Made by a program: the position numbers and the translations under genes | The notes under the pieces: model-generated | The model's input: the letters and a program-made list of their open reading frames with translations, nothing else | The model's database searches: none | What the model was told of the DNA's origin: nothing | Assembly (NCBI GenBank): GCA_934502905.1 | Contig: CAKSVK010000120.1 | Location: 1-11,079 of the forward strand | Direction: 5' to 3' | DNA from: an uncultured Chitinophagaceae bacterium | GTDB taxonomy: Bacteria; Bacteroidota; Bacteroidia; Chitinophagales; Chitinophagaceae | Length of the DNA: 11,079 nt | In this document: one piece after another, positions 1 to 6,075 of the stretch | Numbering within the stretch: position 1 is the first letter of the stretch | Layout: each line of letters starts with the position of its first letter

Positions 1-946
1 GCTGAATAGTGAATTCATTAAGGCGGTGATAAAGGTCTTCCCTGAACTTCCCTTTTTGATAAGCAGTTTTTAAGTTTTCGTTGGATGCCACTATGATCCG
101 TATGTCCGCCACAATTTCCTTACTGCAACCTACCCGCTTAAATACCCGCTCCTGGATGGTTCTAAGCAAGCTTGCCTGGATATCCAGCGACAGGTTGGCA
201 ATTTCATCCAAAAACAGCGTCCCTCCGTTAGCCATTTCAAAATGGCCAACCTTGTCCTGCAGGGCGCCTGTAAAAGCGCCTTTTACATGGCCAAAGAGTT
301 CGCTGCCCGCCAACTCTCTCGAAAGCGTTCCGCAATCCAGCGCCACAAACGGCTGGTGGGCACGTTTGCTGTAATTATGAATGGTTCTTGCAATTACCTC
401 CTTACCGGTACCGCTTTCACCATATAACAATACGCTGTAGTTGGTGGGGGCTACCACTTCCACCTGCTGATATAGAAACCTGGTCACTTCAGAGCTTCCA
501 ATAAAAAAAGCATCGGAAGATCCGCCGGCATTCTCCTGCGGAGTAATTTCCTCCTGAAAAAGCTGCCTTCTCTTCTTCACAAAATTTGTAGCGGTCATCT
601 GCTTCAGGATATTCAATACCTCTTCCGGGATAAGCGGTTTGGGAATGTAATCATACGCACCCAGCTTGATGACTTCAATAGCCTGCCTGATATCGGAATA
701 GCCTGTTATAACCAAAATAATAACCCTGCTGTCTAATTGCTTTAACTTTTCAATCAACTGAACACCGTCCATATCACCCAGCCGAAAATCGGAGATAACA
801 GCATCAAAGCCTTCCGTTTTATATTTTGCTATACCCTTATTCCCCGAATAAGCAACGTCTACCTCGTAGCCATTTTTTGTAAGAAACCGCGACAATAACA
901 AGCACAAGTCTGCGTCATCGTCAATTATGAGTATTTTTTTCGGCAT
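1..946 (-). CDS. Sigma-54-dependent response regulator, NtrC/AtoC family (C-terminus cut by window edge)
   Basis: Translating the minus strand from the ATG at 946 gives 315 residues that run off the left edge with no stop. Residues 1-115 are a receiver: acidic pocket D9-D11, phospho-acceptor D53, T81 and K103 followed by P. A linker leads to a sigma-54 AAA+ domain: Walker A GESGSGKE (176-183), the sigma-54 contact loop GAFTGA (223-228) and Walker B LFLDE ending at D247-E248. The last visible residues match the FREDLYYRLN region of the family. The rest of the AAA+ domain and any Fis-type DNA-binding domain lie outside the window. By family knowledge, phosphorylation of D53 promotes ring assembly and ATP-driven opening of sigma-54 promoters. 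The CHASE3 kinase on the same strand upstream is the obvious candidate partner, though a receiver gene on the opposite strand lies between them. The family call is secure; the target genes are unknown. Confidence 0.95.
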   Translation of the reverse strand, partial: MPKKILIIDDDADLCLLLSRFLTKNGYEVDVAYSGNKGIAKYKTEGFDAVISDFRLGDMDGVQLIEKLKQLDSRVIILVITGYSDIRQAIEVIKLGAYDYIPKPLIPEEVLNILKQMTATNFVKKRRQLFQEEITPQENAGGSSDAFFIGSSEVTRFLYQQVEVVAPTNYSVLLYGESGTGKEVIARTIHNYSKRAHQPFVALDCGTLSRELAGSELFGHVKGAFTGALQDKVGHFEMANGGTLFLDEIANLSLDIQASLLRTIQERVFKRVGCSKEIVADIRIIVASNENLKTAYQKGKFREDLYHRLNEFTIQ

Positions 947-1060
947 AAAGTGTAAATTTTACTCCATTAATATTCAACTGTCTAAATTACGCCATTATTG
1001 AATAGGGAAAAAATATTATCAATATAAATTGTCTGGCAAAATAATTGTCGTTTACAATTT
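947..1060. promoter_or_regulatory. Divergent promoter region between NtrC-type regulator and receiver gene
   Basis: This 114-base AT-rich gap lies between two divergently transcribed genes, so it should hold both promoters. I found no exact Bacteroidota promoter pair (TTTG, then TAnnTTTG about 19 bases later) on either strand. Near matches exist, such as TTATTTTG on the minus strand. No obvious GG/GC-type sigma-54 site was seen. The call rests on gene orientation only. Confidence 0.4.
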
Positions 1061-1468
1061 GTGATCAATTTACAAGAATACGATACACTACAACCTTTAC
1101 CCAATCACCTCGTTCTGGTAGTTGATGACGAAGATGATATGAATTATCTTGTAAGCAGCATTCTGAAAAGACTAAATATCAAGGTATTCTTTGCCGGAAC
1201 CATTAACGAGGGACTGGAAATAATAATGTCCTACCCCGCTGTTGATCTCGTTTTTCTTGATAACCATTTGCCGGATGGCCTGGGGTCTCAATACATCCAG
1301 CAATTCAAGAACAATTCAAACAGGTACGTGGTAGTGGTGAGCGCTTATGACACCAGCCATGACCGTAGAACGGCAGAAAACAATGGTGCAGACGGCTTTA
1401 TAGGCAAGCCGTTTACAAGTGACCAGATAACTGATATTGTACATAAGCTGCTCGGTCCGGCTGATTAA
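1061..1468 (+). CDS. Single-domain response regulator (receiver only)
   Basis: The 135-residue protein is a CheY-like receiver with nothing after it. A 14-residue N-terminal lead precedes the first beta strand (HLVLVVDDEDD). The acidic pocket is D22-D23, the phospho-acceptor D67, the switch residue S94 and the conserved lysine K116 in GKPF. The start is GTG at 1061. The next in-frame ATG (1139) would destroy the acidic pocket, and only non-ATG codons lie upstream before an in-frame stop, so GTG is the best choice. No Shine-Dalgarno sequence is evident. The gene sits on the plus strand between two minus-strand signalling genes, and its stop codon overlaps that of the CHASE3 kinase by 3 nt. It probably acts as a phosphate shuttle or a protein-interaction output for a nearby kinase; the partner is inferred. 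Confidence 0.9.
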   Translation: MINLQEYDTLQPLPNHLVLVVDDEDDMNYLVSSILKRLNIKVFFAGTINEGLEIIMSYPAVDLVFLDNHLPDGLGSQYIQQFKNNSNRYVVVVSAYDTSHDRRTAENNGADGFIGKPFTSDQITDIVHKLLGPAD

Positions 1469-2850
1469 ACAAGATTGAGCGCTATATTAAATGTAGTGCC
1501 AACTCCCACCTTACTTTCTACCTTGATGCTTCCTTTATGATTAATAATAATGTTTTGTGCGTTGGTCAGTCCAAGTCCGTTTCCCTTTTTTTTGAGCGTG
1601 AAGTAGGGTTCAAATACATTATGCAGCGTTTCCTCATCCATTCCTTTTCCATTATCCCTGATCTCTATAACACATTTATTATTTTCTTTTTTAGTGATCA
1701 GCTCAAGTACACCTTCTTTTTCGTCCATGGCTTCAATAGCGTTAACAATAATATTTAAAATGGCTATTTTTATACGTTCCTTATCTATCAAAACGTCACA
1801 AAGATCCGCTGCGTAGTGTTTGCGTACCTCTATCTTTTTTAGCAACAGCCGGTCTTTCGCCATCTCCAGGCTTTCGTCCAGTATCGTGTTGATGTCTTCT
1901 TTTTGTATATCCAGCTGCATATACTTGGTTGCATTCAGCAGGTCTGCCACTATCTGGCTGATACGGTCTGAATTCCGCTTAATAATATTAAAGAGCAAAT
2001 GGGTCTCTTCATCTTTTTCTGCATAAGGCAGGTCGCATAACTGTTGCGTGGCCAAAGAAATATTGGTAAGCGGGTTCCTTATTTCATGGGCCATTACCCT
2101 TGCCACCCGCCCGATAACAGCCAGCTTTTCTATTCCTCTTAAGCTTTTTAATTCGACATTTTTTTCATTCAGCTCTTTTACATTCTTTTCCAGATCCATC
2201 CTGTATTGATTGGCAGCCTGGTTCATCCTTCGCCTGCGGCTCAGCTGGGTGTTAAAGGTTGTAATAGCATATACGGCAGCAATAAGAGCAACCAACAGGG
2301 AAAGATATATGGAAGCTTCCGTGCTCGTATAGAAATTATTGAGCCGGGACACCCTGTATTGCATGGACTGTTCTTCTATATCCCGCATCTCCTGCAACTG
2401 CTGAAATATGCTGTCAGGATGCGCTGTATTATCTGATACCGGCGGCATTACCGATGTCGCCGGCCGCTGCGCCCCGATAGCTGTGCCCAGCTCGGCCAAA
2501 CGGCGATCTATCATCAACTGTAACTGCTTCTTTTTATCAGACAATGCTGCGTCGCTGTTGCTGAGAACAGCCAGCCTTCGGGACAGGCTGTCTATAGCCC
2601 ATTCATTTTGCCTGAACCGATTTAAAAAATGGGCATTCCGGCTGGCGAGGTATCCCTGCGCATTTGACTCCGCCTCTCTCATGGCCAATTCGAGATCCGT
2701 TATTTTCTTAAACTGTTCCCTGTTATGAAGGATCCATTTTTTTTCCTTCTCCAGACGCCGGTTTGCTGAAATAATAAAAAAGTATGACGCCAGCAGCAGC
2801 AGGAAGGCAATTGCATAACCTAATCTGATTTTCTTTACTGATTTAATCAT
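1465..2850 (-). CDS. CHASE3-domain membrane histidine kinase
   Basis: This is a 461-residue sensor kinase. The reading frame opens 10 residues earlier (ATG at 2880), but the ATG at 2850 directly precedes a typical positively charged lead (MIKSVKKIRL) and the first membrane segment, so it is preferred. Domains in the 461-residue numbering: TM1 about 10-28; a CHASE3-like extracytoplasmic domain about 29-177, with the AESNAQGYL signature; TM2 about 180-198; a charged coiled-coil stretch 200-240; then the HisKA H-box MAHEIRNPL with H255. The ATPase domain has N-box NIIVNAIEAM, G1 DNGKGM, F-box VFEPYFT and G2 GNGLGL, all intact. The NtrB-like catalytic core suits an NtrC-type partner, and one lies downstream on the same strand. 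The 5' leader carries a TPP riboswitch and terminator about 190 bases upstream. The sensed signal is unknown. Confidence 0.93.
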   Translation of the reverse strand: MIKSVKKIRLGYAIAFLLLLASYFFIISANRRLEKEKKWILHNREQFKKITDLELAMREAESNAQGYLASRNAHFLNRFRQNEWAIDSLSRRLAVLSNSDAALSDKKKQLQLMIDRRLAELGTAIGAQRPATSVMPPVSDNTAHPDSIFQQLQEMRDIEEQSMQYRVSRLNNFYTSTEASIYLSLLVALIAAVYAITTFNTQLSRRRRMNQAANQYRMDLEKNVKELNEKNVELKSLRGIEKLAVIGRVARVMAHEIRNPLTNISLATQQLCDLPYAEKDEETHLLFNIIKRNSDRISQIVADLLNATKYMQLDIQKEDINTILDESLEMAKDRLLLKKIEVRKHYAADLCDVLIDKERIKIAILNIIVNAIEAMDEKEGVLELITKKENNKCVIEIRDNGKGMDEETLHNVFEPYFTLKKKGNGLGLTNAQNIIINHKGSIKVESKVGVGTTFNIALNLV

Positions 2851-3020
2851 ATAAATACCCTGCGTAAATAAAATAATCAAAAAAGAATTTCAACAGGATA
2901 GCAGCCGTAGAGGCTTATTCAGCATAGTGTAAGCAATCTAAATATACAACGAAAATTGCATGATTTAAAAGCTTATCCGCAATGGAAGGGGTTTGTTTTT
3001 TATGGTAAACGGTATCTTTT

Positions 3021-3038
3021 CCGCTTTGTTACAAGCGG
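3021..3038. repeat. Small inverted repeat downstream of the riboswitch terminator
   Basis: CCGCTT and AAGCGG form a perfect 6-bp stem with a six-base loop, three bases past the T-run of the terminator in minus-strand transcription order. It lacks its own T-run on either strand, so it is not an intrinsic terminator by itself. It could stabilise the 3' end or the leader of read-through transcripts. The function is unknown. Confidence 0.4.
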
Positions 3039-3040
3039 AC

Positions 3041-3073
3041 AAAAAGAAAGACTCCGGTCGCAAAACCAGAGCC
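3041..3073 (-). terminator. Intrinsic terminator of the TPP riboswitch expression platform
   Basis: On the minus strand, GGCTCTGGT pairs with ACCGGAGTC (9 pairs, two of them G-T wobbles) around a six-base TTTGCG loop, and is followed at once by TTTCTTTTT. It starts about 10 bases after the aptamer's 3' flank. This is the standard arrangement for ligand-controlled transcription termination. A mutually exclusive antiterminator pairing could not be settled by eye. Confidence 0.8.
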
Positions 3074-3083
3074 TTCTGTCTCT

Positions 3084-3167
3084 ATTCTTCCTACGCTGGT
3101 ATTATCCAGATCAGGTTAAAAGAGTGTGTTCTCAGATTTGTTTTACCAAACCACCCCTATCTAGAAA
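3084..3167 (-). promoter_or_regulatory. TPP (THI-box) riboswitch aptamer
   Basis: Read on the minus strand, the element shows the THI-box landmarks in order. A G-rich P2 strand (AGGGGTG) can pair with CACTCTT. P3 is GGTTTG/CAAATC with loop GTAAAA. The invariant pyrimidine-binding CTGAGA follows, then ACCTGATCTGGATAATACC running into CAGCGTAGGAA, the pyrophosphate-sensor half, with P5 CTGG/CCAG. P1 can form between TTCT and AGAA. This matches the E. coli thiM aptamer almost base for base in the 3' half; the common ATAATG loop reads ATAATA here. TATATA at 3176-3181 could be a -7 element placing the RNA start near P1, but no well-spaced -33 element was seen. In known cases TPP binding represses thiamine synthesis or transport genes; here the next gene downstream is the CHASE3 histidine kinase. 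Confidence 0.92.
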
Positions 3168-3236
3168 CTACCTGGTATATAGAAAAAATGGTGCCAATGT
3201 ACTATAAGCATTTCCTTTTTAACTTACTGTTTTTAT

Positions 3237-3254
3237 ATTCCCGAAATCGGGAAT
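3237..3254. repeat. Perfect inverted repeat with T-run on the plus-strand side
   Basis: ATTCCCG and CGGGAAT flank a four-base loop (7 bp). A run of six T follows on the plus strand, so it resembles an intrinsic terminator for plus-strand transcription. No plus-strand gene lies upstream, and on the minus strand, where the dehydrogenase is read, it is followed by A-rich sequence. It may serve as a block to antisense transcription or as a 3'-end stabiliser for the dehydrogenase mRNA. The role is unproven. Confidence 0.5.
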
Positions 3255-3283
3255 TTTTTCTACACAATTCCACATACTTATAG

Positions 3284-3297
3284 TTTTGCCGGCAAAA
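3284..3297. repeat. 14-bp perfect palindrome after the dehydrogenase stop
   Basis: TTTTGCCGGCAAAA is a perfect dyad centred between 3290 and 3291, 25 bases past the dehydrogenase stop codon. With no loop it would form a poor RNA hairpin, so a protein-binding site is as likely as an RNA element. It is not followed by a clear T-run. The function is unknown. Confidence 0.4.
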
Positions 3298-3322
3298 GTC
3301 ATCACCTTCCATTCTTTGCGGA

Positions 3323-4234
3323 TCATATTGTGATACGTCCCCCCGTCGCCGGAAGAGTGGCGCCGGAGATATAGCTGCTCTCTTCAGATGCCAGGAAAAC
3401 AAAAGAAGGGGCGATCTCTGCCGGTTGACCCGGCCGGCCTAATGGTGTGTTCTCACCGAAGGTCTCTATATCCTGCCATTTGGTGGAAGGAATCAAGGGT
3501 GTCCATACAGGTCCCGGCGCTACGGCATTCACCCGGATACCTTTATTCTGCTTTAAAAAGATCTGGCTTAGATTGGCGGTAAAATTCTGTATAGCGGCTT
3601 TTGTGGCGGCATACGGCAACAGGTCTTCCGATGGATGATACGCATTCACCGAAGTTGTATTTACAATAGAGCTGCCGGGCCTCATATGAGGTTCCGCAGC
3701 TTTGCACAAATAAAACATAGCATGGATGTTAACGGCAAAAGTATACAGCCATTCTTTCTCCGGGATATCCTGTAATGACTGACGCGCCATTTGAAAAGCT
3801 GCGTTGTTTACAAGAATATCTATCTGTCCAAACTCGTTCACCGTTGCGGATACTATTTCTTTACAATGTTGTTCGCTGGTAATGTCACCTTTAATCAGCA
3901 GGCATTTTCTTCCCGCTTCTTTTACATAGCCGGCAGTATCCCTGGCGTCTTCATCCTCTTTACCCTCCAGATAACTGATCACCACATCCGCGCCTTCTCT
4001 GGCGAATGCAATAGCAACTGCTTTTCCAATCCCAGAATCCCCACCTGTTATAATAGCAACCTTGTTTTTTAATTTTTCCGAACCTTTATAAGTATCTTCT
4101 CCATGATCTGCCCTGGGTGTCATTTCGGATTCTATTCCCGGGAACTCCTGCTTTTGTTTATCAAACGGTGGTTGCGGGTACTTTGTTTTCGGATCCTCCG
4201 TGATCATCTCATCACTGTTTTTATTCATTTTCAT
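3323..4234 (-). CDS. Short-chain dehydrogenase/reductase, YghA / general-stress-protein-39-like
   Basis: This is a 303-residue SDR oxidoreductase, soluble and probably NAD(P)-dependent. A polar extension of about 55 residues containing QPPF and DHGEDTYKGS precedes the Rossmann fold, as in E. coli YghA and Bacillus general stress protein 39 relatives. The cofactor motif TGGDSGIG is at 63-70 and NNAA at 143-146. The catalytic residues are N169, S195, Y208 and K212 (YAATK), all present. The C-terminus (SGATLPATGGRITI) fits the family. Two starts are close together (M1 at 4234, M3 at 4228) and cannot be separated. The CinA-like gene lies 59 bases upstream on the same strand, so the two may be cotranscribed. 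Relatives reduce aldehydes or are induced by general stress; the substrate here cannot be inferred. Confidence 0.93.
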   Translation of the reverse strand: MKMNKNSDEMITEDPKTKYPQPPFDKQKQEFPGIESEMTPRADHGEDTYKGSEKLKNKVAIITGGDSGIGKAVAIAFAREGADVVISYLEGKEDEDARDTAGYVKEAGRKCLLIKGDITSEQHCKEIVSATVNEFGQIDILVNNAAFQMARQSLQDIPEKEWLYTFAVNIHAMFYLCKAAEPHMRPGSSIVNTTSVNAYHPSEDLLPYAATKAAIQNFTANLSQIFLKQNKGIRVNAVAPGPVWTPLIPSTKWQDIETFGENTPLGRPGQPAEIAPSFVFLASEESSYISGATLPATGGRITI

Positions 4235-4293
4235 CGTTCATTACTTTTTGATTATTAAAAACTGACCAAATGGAAACAGGTTGGAAAATTTTC

Positions 4294-4827
4294 TTAACCC
4301 AGTCCAAGCAATGCATGCCATTCAGCCAATACCTTTTCAACATAAAAATGTTGGACATCTATCTGGCGCGGGCAGGCTTCCATTTCAATTCTTTTTCTGA
4401 TCGCTAATTTATTTTTGTGATAAATTGAAAAAAAGGCAAAACACCTGTTCCCCGATTCCGGCACCGGGGTAGCATAACCGGTTGTTGCAACGGACCATTC
4501 CACATTGAATAACCTGGCAGCGCTCACAGCCATTTGAGAAGTGATCTTCTCCGATACGCAATCTGTTTTTTCTGCAAGAACGGGATCAACATCCAGCAAT
4601 CTCACTTTTTCTTCCAGCGTATAGGTAGTGATGCCTCCCTTGTATACAAGGGAGGCATTAGGAATTTGAGAAAAGGCAAGCTGCAGCAGGCCTGCTGTAA
4701 CACTCTCCGCAACAGCTACCTTTTCTCCGCTGCTTCTCAGGAAGCCTCCGATTTCTTCCAATATGGATTCCGGAAAAAACATATGATTACCGTTCCCACT
4801 TATTAGTATTAACTGATCCTGATTCAT
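4294..4827 (-). CDS. Divergent CinA C-terminal domain / PncC-like protein
   Basis: The 177-residue protein is built like the stand-alone CinA C-terminal (nicotinamide-nucleotide amidohydrolase) domain with a short N-terminal lead of about 20 residues. The usual AESCTGG motif reads AESVTAG (40-46), keeping the serine at 42. The GGITTYTLEEK segment keeps the tyrosine (Y69) and lysine (K74) that act with the serine in PncC enzymes. The usual TGIAGP glycine-rich loop reads TGYATP (116-121). True PncC hydrolyses NMN to nicotinate mononucleotide in NAD recycling. The changed loops make retained activity uncertain, and this may be a paralogue with another role. It is followed on the same strand by the YghA-like dehydrogenase. 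The start at 4827 is the only sensible ATG; no Shine-Dalgarno sequence was seen. Confidence 0.85.
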   Translation of the reverse strand: MNQDQLILISGNGNHMFFPESILEEIGGFLRSSGEKVAVAESVTAGLLQLAFSQIPNASLVYKGGITTYTLEEKVRLLDVDPVLAEKTDCVSEKITSQMAVSAARLFNVEWSVATTGYATPVPESGNRCFAFFSIYHKNKLAIRKRIEMEACPRQIDVQHFYVEKVLAEWHALLGLG

Positions 4828-5028
4828 TTTTATTCAATTATTCAAAAAACGAGCCAGCAAGATGCTTCAACCTTCCTTCCATTATATGGCTCATATGCCT
4901 ATGCGGGATGATAAAGCTAACCGGCAATAACCGGTGTATTCCCCTTTTGCCGGCCACATGTAGATACGCTTCTACACTTTCCACAGCAGTATTAACATTA
5001 TATTCCTGTCATCAGAACTTAATGCCGC

Positions 5029-5070
5029 TGTTGGTGTTTGCGGGAGTACCCGTGTATAACACCACCAACA
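5029..5070. repeat. Imperfect long hairpin
   Basis: The core is CGGG/CCCG (5041-5044 with 5049-5052) around AGTA. It is extended outward, across a small internal loop, by GGTGTT (5033-5038) with AACACC (5058-5063), and after a three-base bulge by TGTT with AACA. There is no flanking T-run on either strand. It might be part of a structured RNA or a remnant of a repeat. Confidence 0.45.
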
Positions 5071-5133
5071 ACAGTAATATCAACAGATATTGTTAGAAGG
5101 GACTGTGCATAAACCCACTCACACCACCAACAA
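5059..5133. repeat. 13-base direct repeat pair (ACACCACCAACAA)
   Basis: The same 13 bases occur at 5059-5071 and 5121-5133, in the same orientation, 62 bases apart start to start. The first copy overlaps the 3' arm of the imperfect hairpin. The pair is too short and too simple in composition to name as a mobile-element footprint; a regulator-binding repeat or chance are both possible. Confidence 0.4.
5076..5091. repeat. Perfect 6-bp inverted repeat
   Basis: AATATC and GATATT flank a four-base AACA loop. It is AT-rich, with no T-run following. It lies between the two copies of the 13-base direct repeat. The function is unknown. Confidence 0.35.
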
Positions 5134-5276
5134 TGGTATCAGAAGTCTGTATAGAACGAAAACCTGAACTATGCTCACCGAAGGCAAATACACCCTTGGT
5201 ATAGTTATTGTTTTTTATAGAGCAGGTTTATAATCCAGACTCTTTATCGAGTATTTTTTTACTTAAAACTCAGGTT

Positions 5277-5441
5277 ATGCTACGCTGGACAATCACATTT
5301 TTAATTATTGCTGTTATCGCAGCGGTATTAGGCTTTACGGGAGTGGCTGTTGCCTTTGCCGGTATTGCTAAAGTAATCTTCTTTATCTTTTTGGTACTTT
5401 TTATTTTATCATTCTTTTTGGGGAGAAAAAGTGCATCTTAA
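5277..5441 (+). CDS. DUF1328 / YtjA-family small membrane protein
   Basis: The 54-residue protein begins [16 protein letters not shown] and has two hydrophobic segments (about 4-22 and 28-48) joined by a short Gly/Ala-rich turn, ending with basic LGRKSAS. This is the size and pattern of DUF1328 (YtjA-like) inner-membrane proteins. The frame is open upstream to 5208, but the ATG at 5277 gives the exact family N-terminus (MLRW), so the longer start is rejected. The biochemical function of the family is not known to me; it often sits among stress or envelope genes. It converges on the PA2169-type gene across a strong shared terminator. Confidence 0.9.
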   Translation: MLRWTITFLIIAVIAAVLGFTGVAVAFAGIAKVIFFIFLVLFILSFFLGRKSAS

Positions 5442-5513
5442 TGCAACCTTCGCATACGCCTGTACCCCGGTGCAAAGTACAGGAGGTGATGCAGGATAGT
5501 ACATACCACGGTT

Positions 5514-5553
5514 ATAATAAAGGGCAGCACTTCTATATGCTGCCCTTTATTAT
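5514..5553. terminator. Strong bidirectional intrinsic terminator
   Basis: A perfect 16-bp stem (arms 5514-5529 and 5538-5553) has a GC-rich core (AGGGCAGCA / TGCTGCCCT), an eight-base loop, and A- and T-rich ends that give a T-rich tail in both directions. It lies between the convergent DUF1328 and PA2169-type genes, so it can end both transcripts. Confidence 0.9.
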
Positions 5554-5585
5554 ACTATGTTGATCCTGAAAGAACGTTCTGTACT

Positions 5586-6047
5586 TTAGTGGGCAACAGC
5601 CGCATCCCGGAGTTGCTTTATTTCATCATGCGAATGACGTAATTGTTCTTTCTGCTTTCTTATCAGGACTTTAGTTTGCGCCATTACCGAGTCATCCTCC
5701 AATGCTGTCTGGTAAGCTTTTTGGGCAGCATCTTCTCCGGCTTCACAGTTTTTTAAAACGGTGGCTCTGTCGCCTCCGCCAAAAAACGCCTTTACATCCA
5801 TCCAGGCCCTGTAAAGCTTACCTGAAGCAGTTGTACCACTTTCGCTGTCACCGCCGTAGGAATGAATCATTTGTTTCAGCTCCTCCTTACAAGCTTTACT
5901 TTCTGTAATCATTCTGGCAAATAAAGACTTTAAATCCTTATTCTCTTCATCGTTCAACTCTTCTATGGCTTTTTGATATCCTGCAATGCGGTCATTATTG
6001 ATTTTGACTAAATCATTAAGCGCATCAATGCATGCTTTGTGATCCAT
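5586..6047 (-). CDS. PA2169-family four-helix-bundle (ferritin-like DUF2383) protein
   Basis: The 153-residue, cysteine-poor, highly helical, charged protein has the recognisable pattern of the PA2169/DUF2383 group. An opening helix is LNDLVKINNDRIAGYQKAIE, a second helix contains CKEELKQMIHSYGGDSESG, then G-LYRAWMD-VKAFFGGGD, and a GEDAAQKAYQTAL helix and a final RHSHDEIKQLRD helix follow. Length matches the family (about 150). Glutamates and a histidine sit where a ferritin-like fold could bind metal, but metal binding is not shown by the sequence. Relatives in Bacteroidota and Pseudomonas are commonly near general-stress genes; the role is unknown. It is transcribed away from the PAS kinase gene. 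Confidence 0.9.
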   Translation of the reverse strand: MDHKACIDALNDLVKINNDRIAGYQKAIEELNDEENKDLKSLFARMITESKACKEELKQMIHSYGGDSESGTTASGKLYRAWMDVKAFFGGGDRATVLKNCEAGEDAAQKAYQTALEDDSVMAQTKVLIRKQKEQLRHSHDEIKQLRDAAVAH

Positions 6048-6075
6048 GTGTTAAACATTTAAAAGTGTTATTAAA

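Larger units (their letters stand above)
2851..3322. other. Gene-free stretch holding riboswitch, terminator and small palindromes
   Basis: These 472 bases lie between the dehydrogenase stop and the kinase start. No convincing protein-coding frame was seen on either strand. They contain, on the minus strand in transcription order, a 14-bp palindrome (3284-3297), a hairpin (3237-3254), the TPP aptamer (3084-3167), its terminator (3041-3073) and a small 6-bp-stem hairpin (3021-3038). About 170 featureless AT-rich bases then lead to the kinase ATG. Only two minus-strand micro-frames starting with ATG (7 and 11 codons) were noticed there, and neither is convincing. Confidence 0.7.
4828..5276. other. 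Gene-free stretch between CinA-like and DUF1328 genes
   Basis: These 449 bases separate divergent genes and must contain both promoters. A plus-strand frame at 4908-5096 is open, but its product is cysteine- and threonine-rich, matches nothing I recognise and lacks a plausible start context, so I do not call it. The stretch contains a 13-base direct repeat, an imperfect hairpin (5029-5070) and a perfect 6-bp hairpin (5076-5091). No confident promoter motif was found. It is longer than two promoters need and could hold a small RNA or a decayed gene. Confidence 0.6.

Noticed and set aside
81..427. Plus-strand frames at the left edge
   Set aside because: They are antisense to the AAA+ domain of the NtrC-type regulator, whose minus-strand translation shows all family motifs.
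1053..1061. TACAATTTG as a Bacteroidota -7 element
   Set aside because: Its spacing is one base longer than TAnnTTTG and it abuts the start codon, so it cannot drive the receiver gene without a leaderless start elsewhere.
2956..3283. Two overlapping plus-strand frames over the riboswitch region
   Set aside because: They are antisense to the TPP aptamer and terminator, have no recognisable protein features, and one has no convincing start.
3202..3402. Minus-strand 66-codon frame overlapping the dehydrogenase end
   Set aside because: It is another frame of the dehydrogenase gene plus non-coding DNA, Arg/Lys-rich and without a motif.
4908..5096. Open plus-strand frame of 62 codons in the gene-free stretch
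   Set aside because: The product is Thr/Leu/Cys-rich with no recognisable fold or motif, the frame crosses the repeats and hairpins, and no start signal supports it.
5239..5260. ACTC/GAGT hairpin followed by seven T just upstream of the DUF1328 gene
   Set aside because: The stem has only 4 bp, too weak for a terminator or attenuator call.
5208..5276. N-terminal extension of the DUF1328 protein
   Set aside because: The extra 23 residues do not fit the family, which begins MLRW, and they precede a good ATG at 5277.
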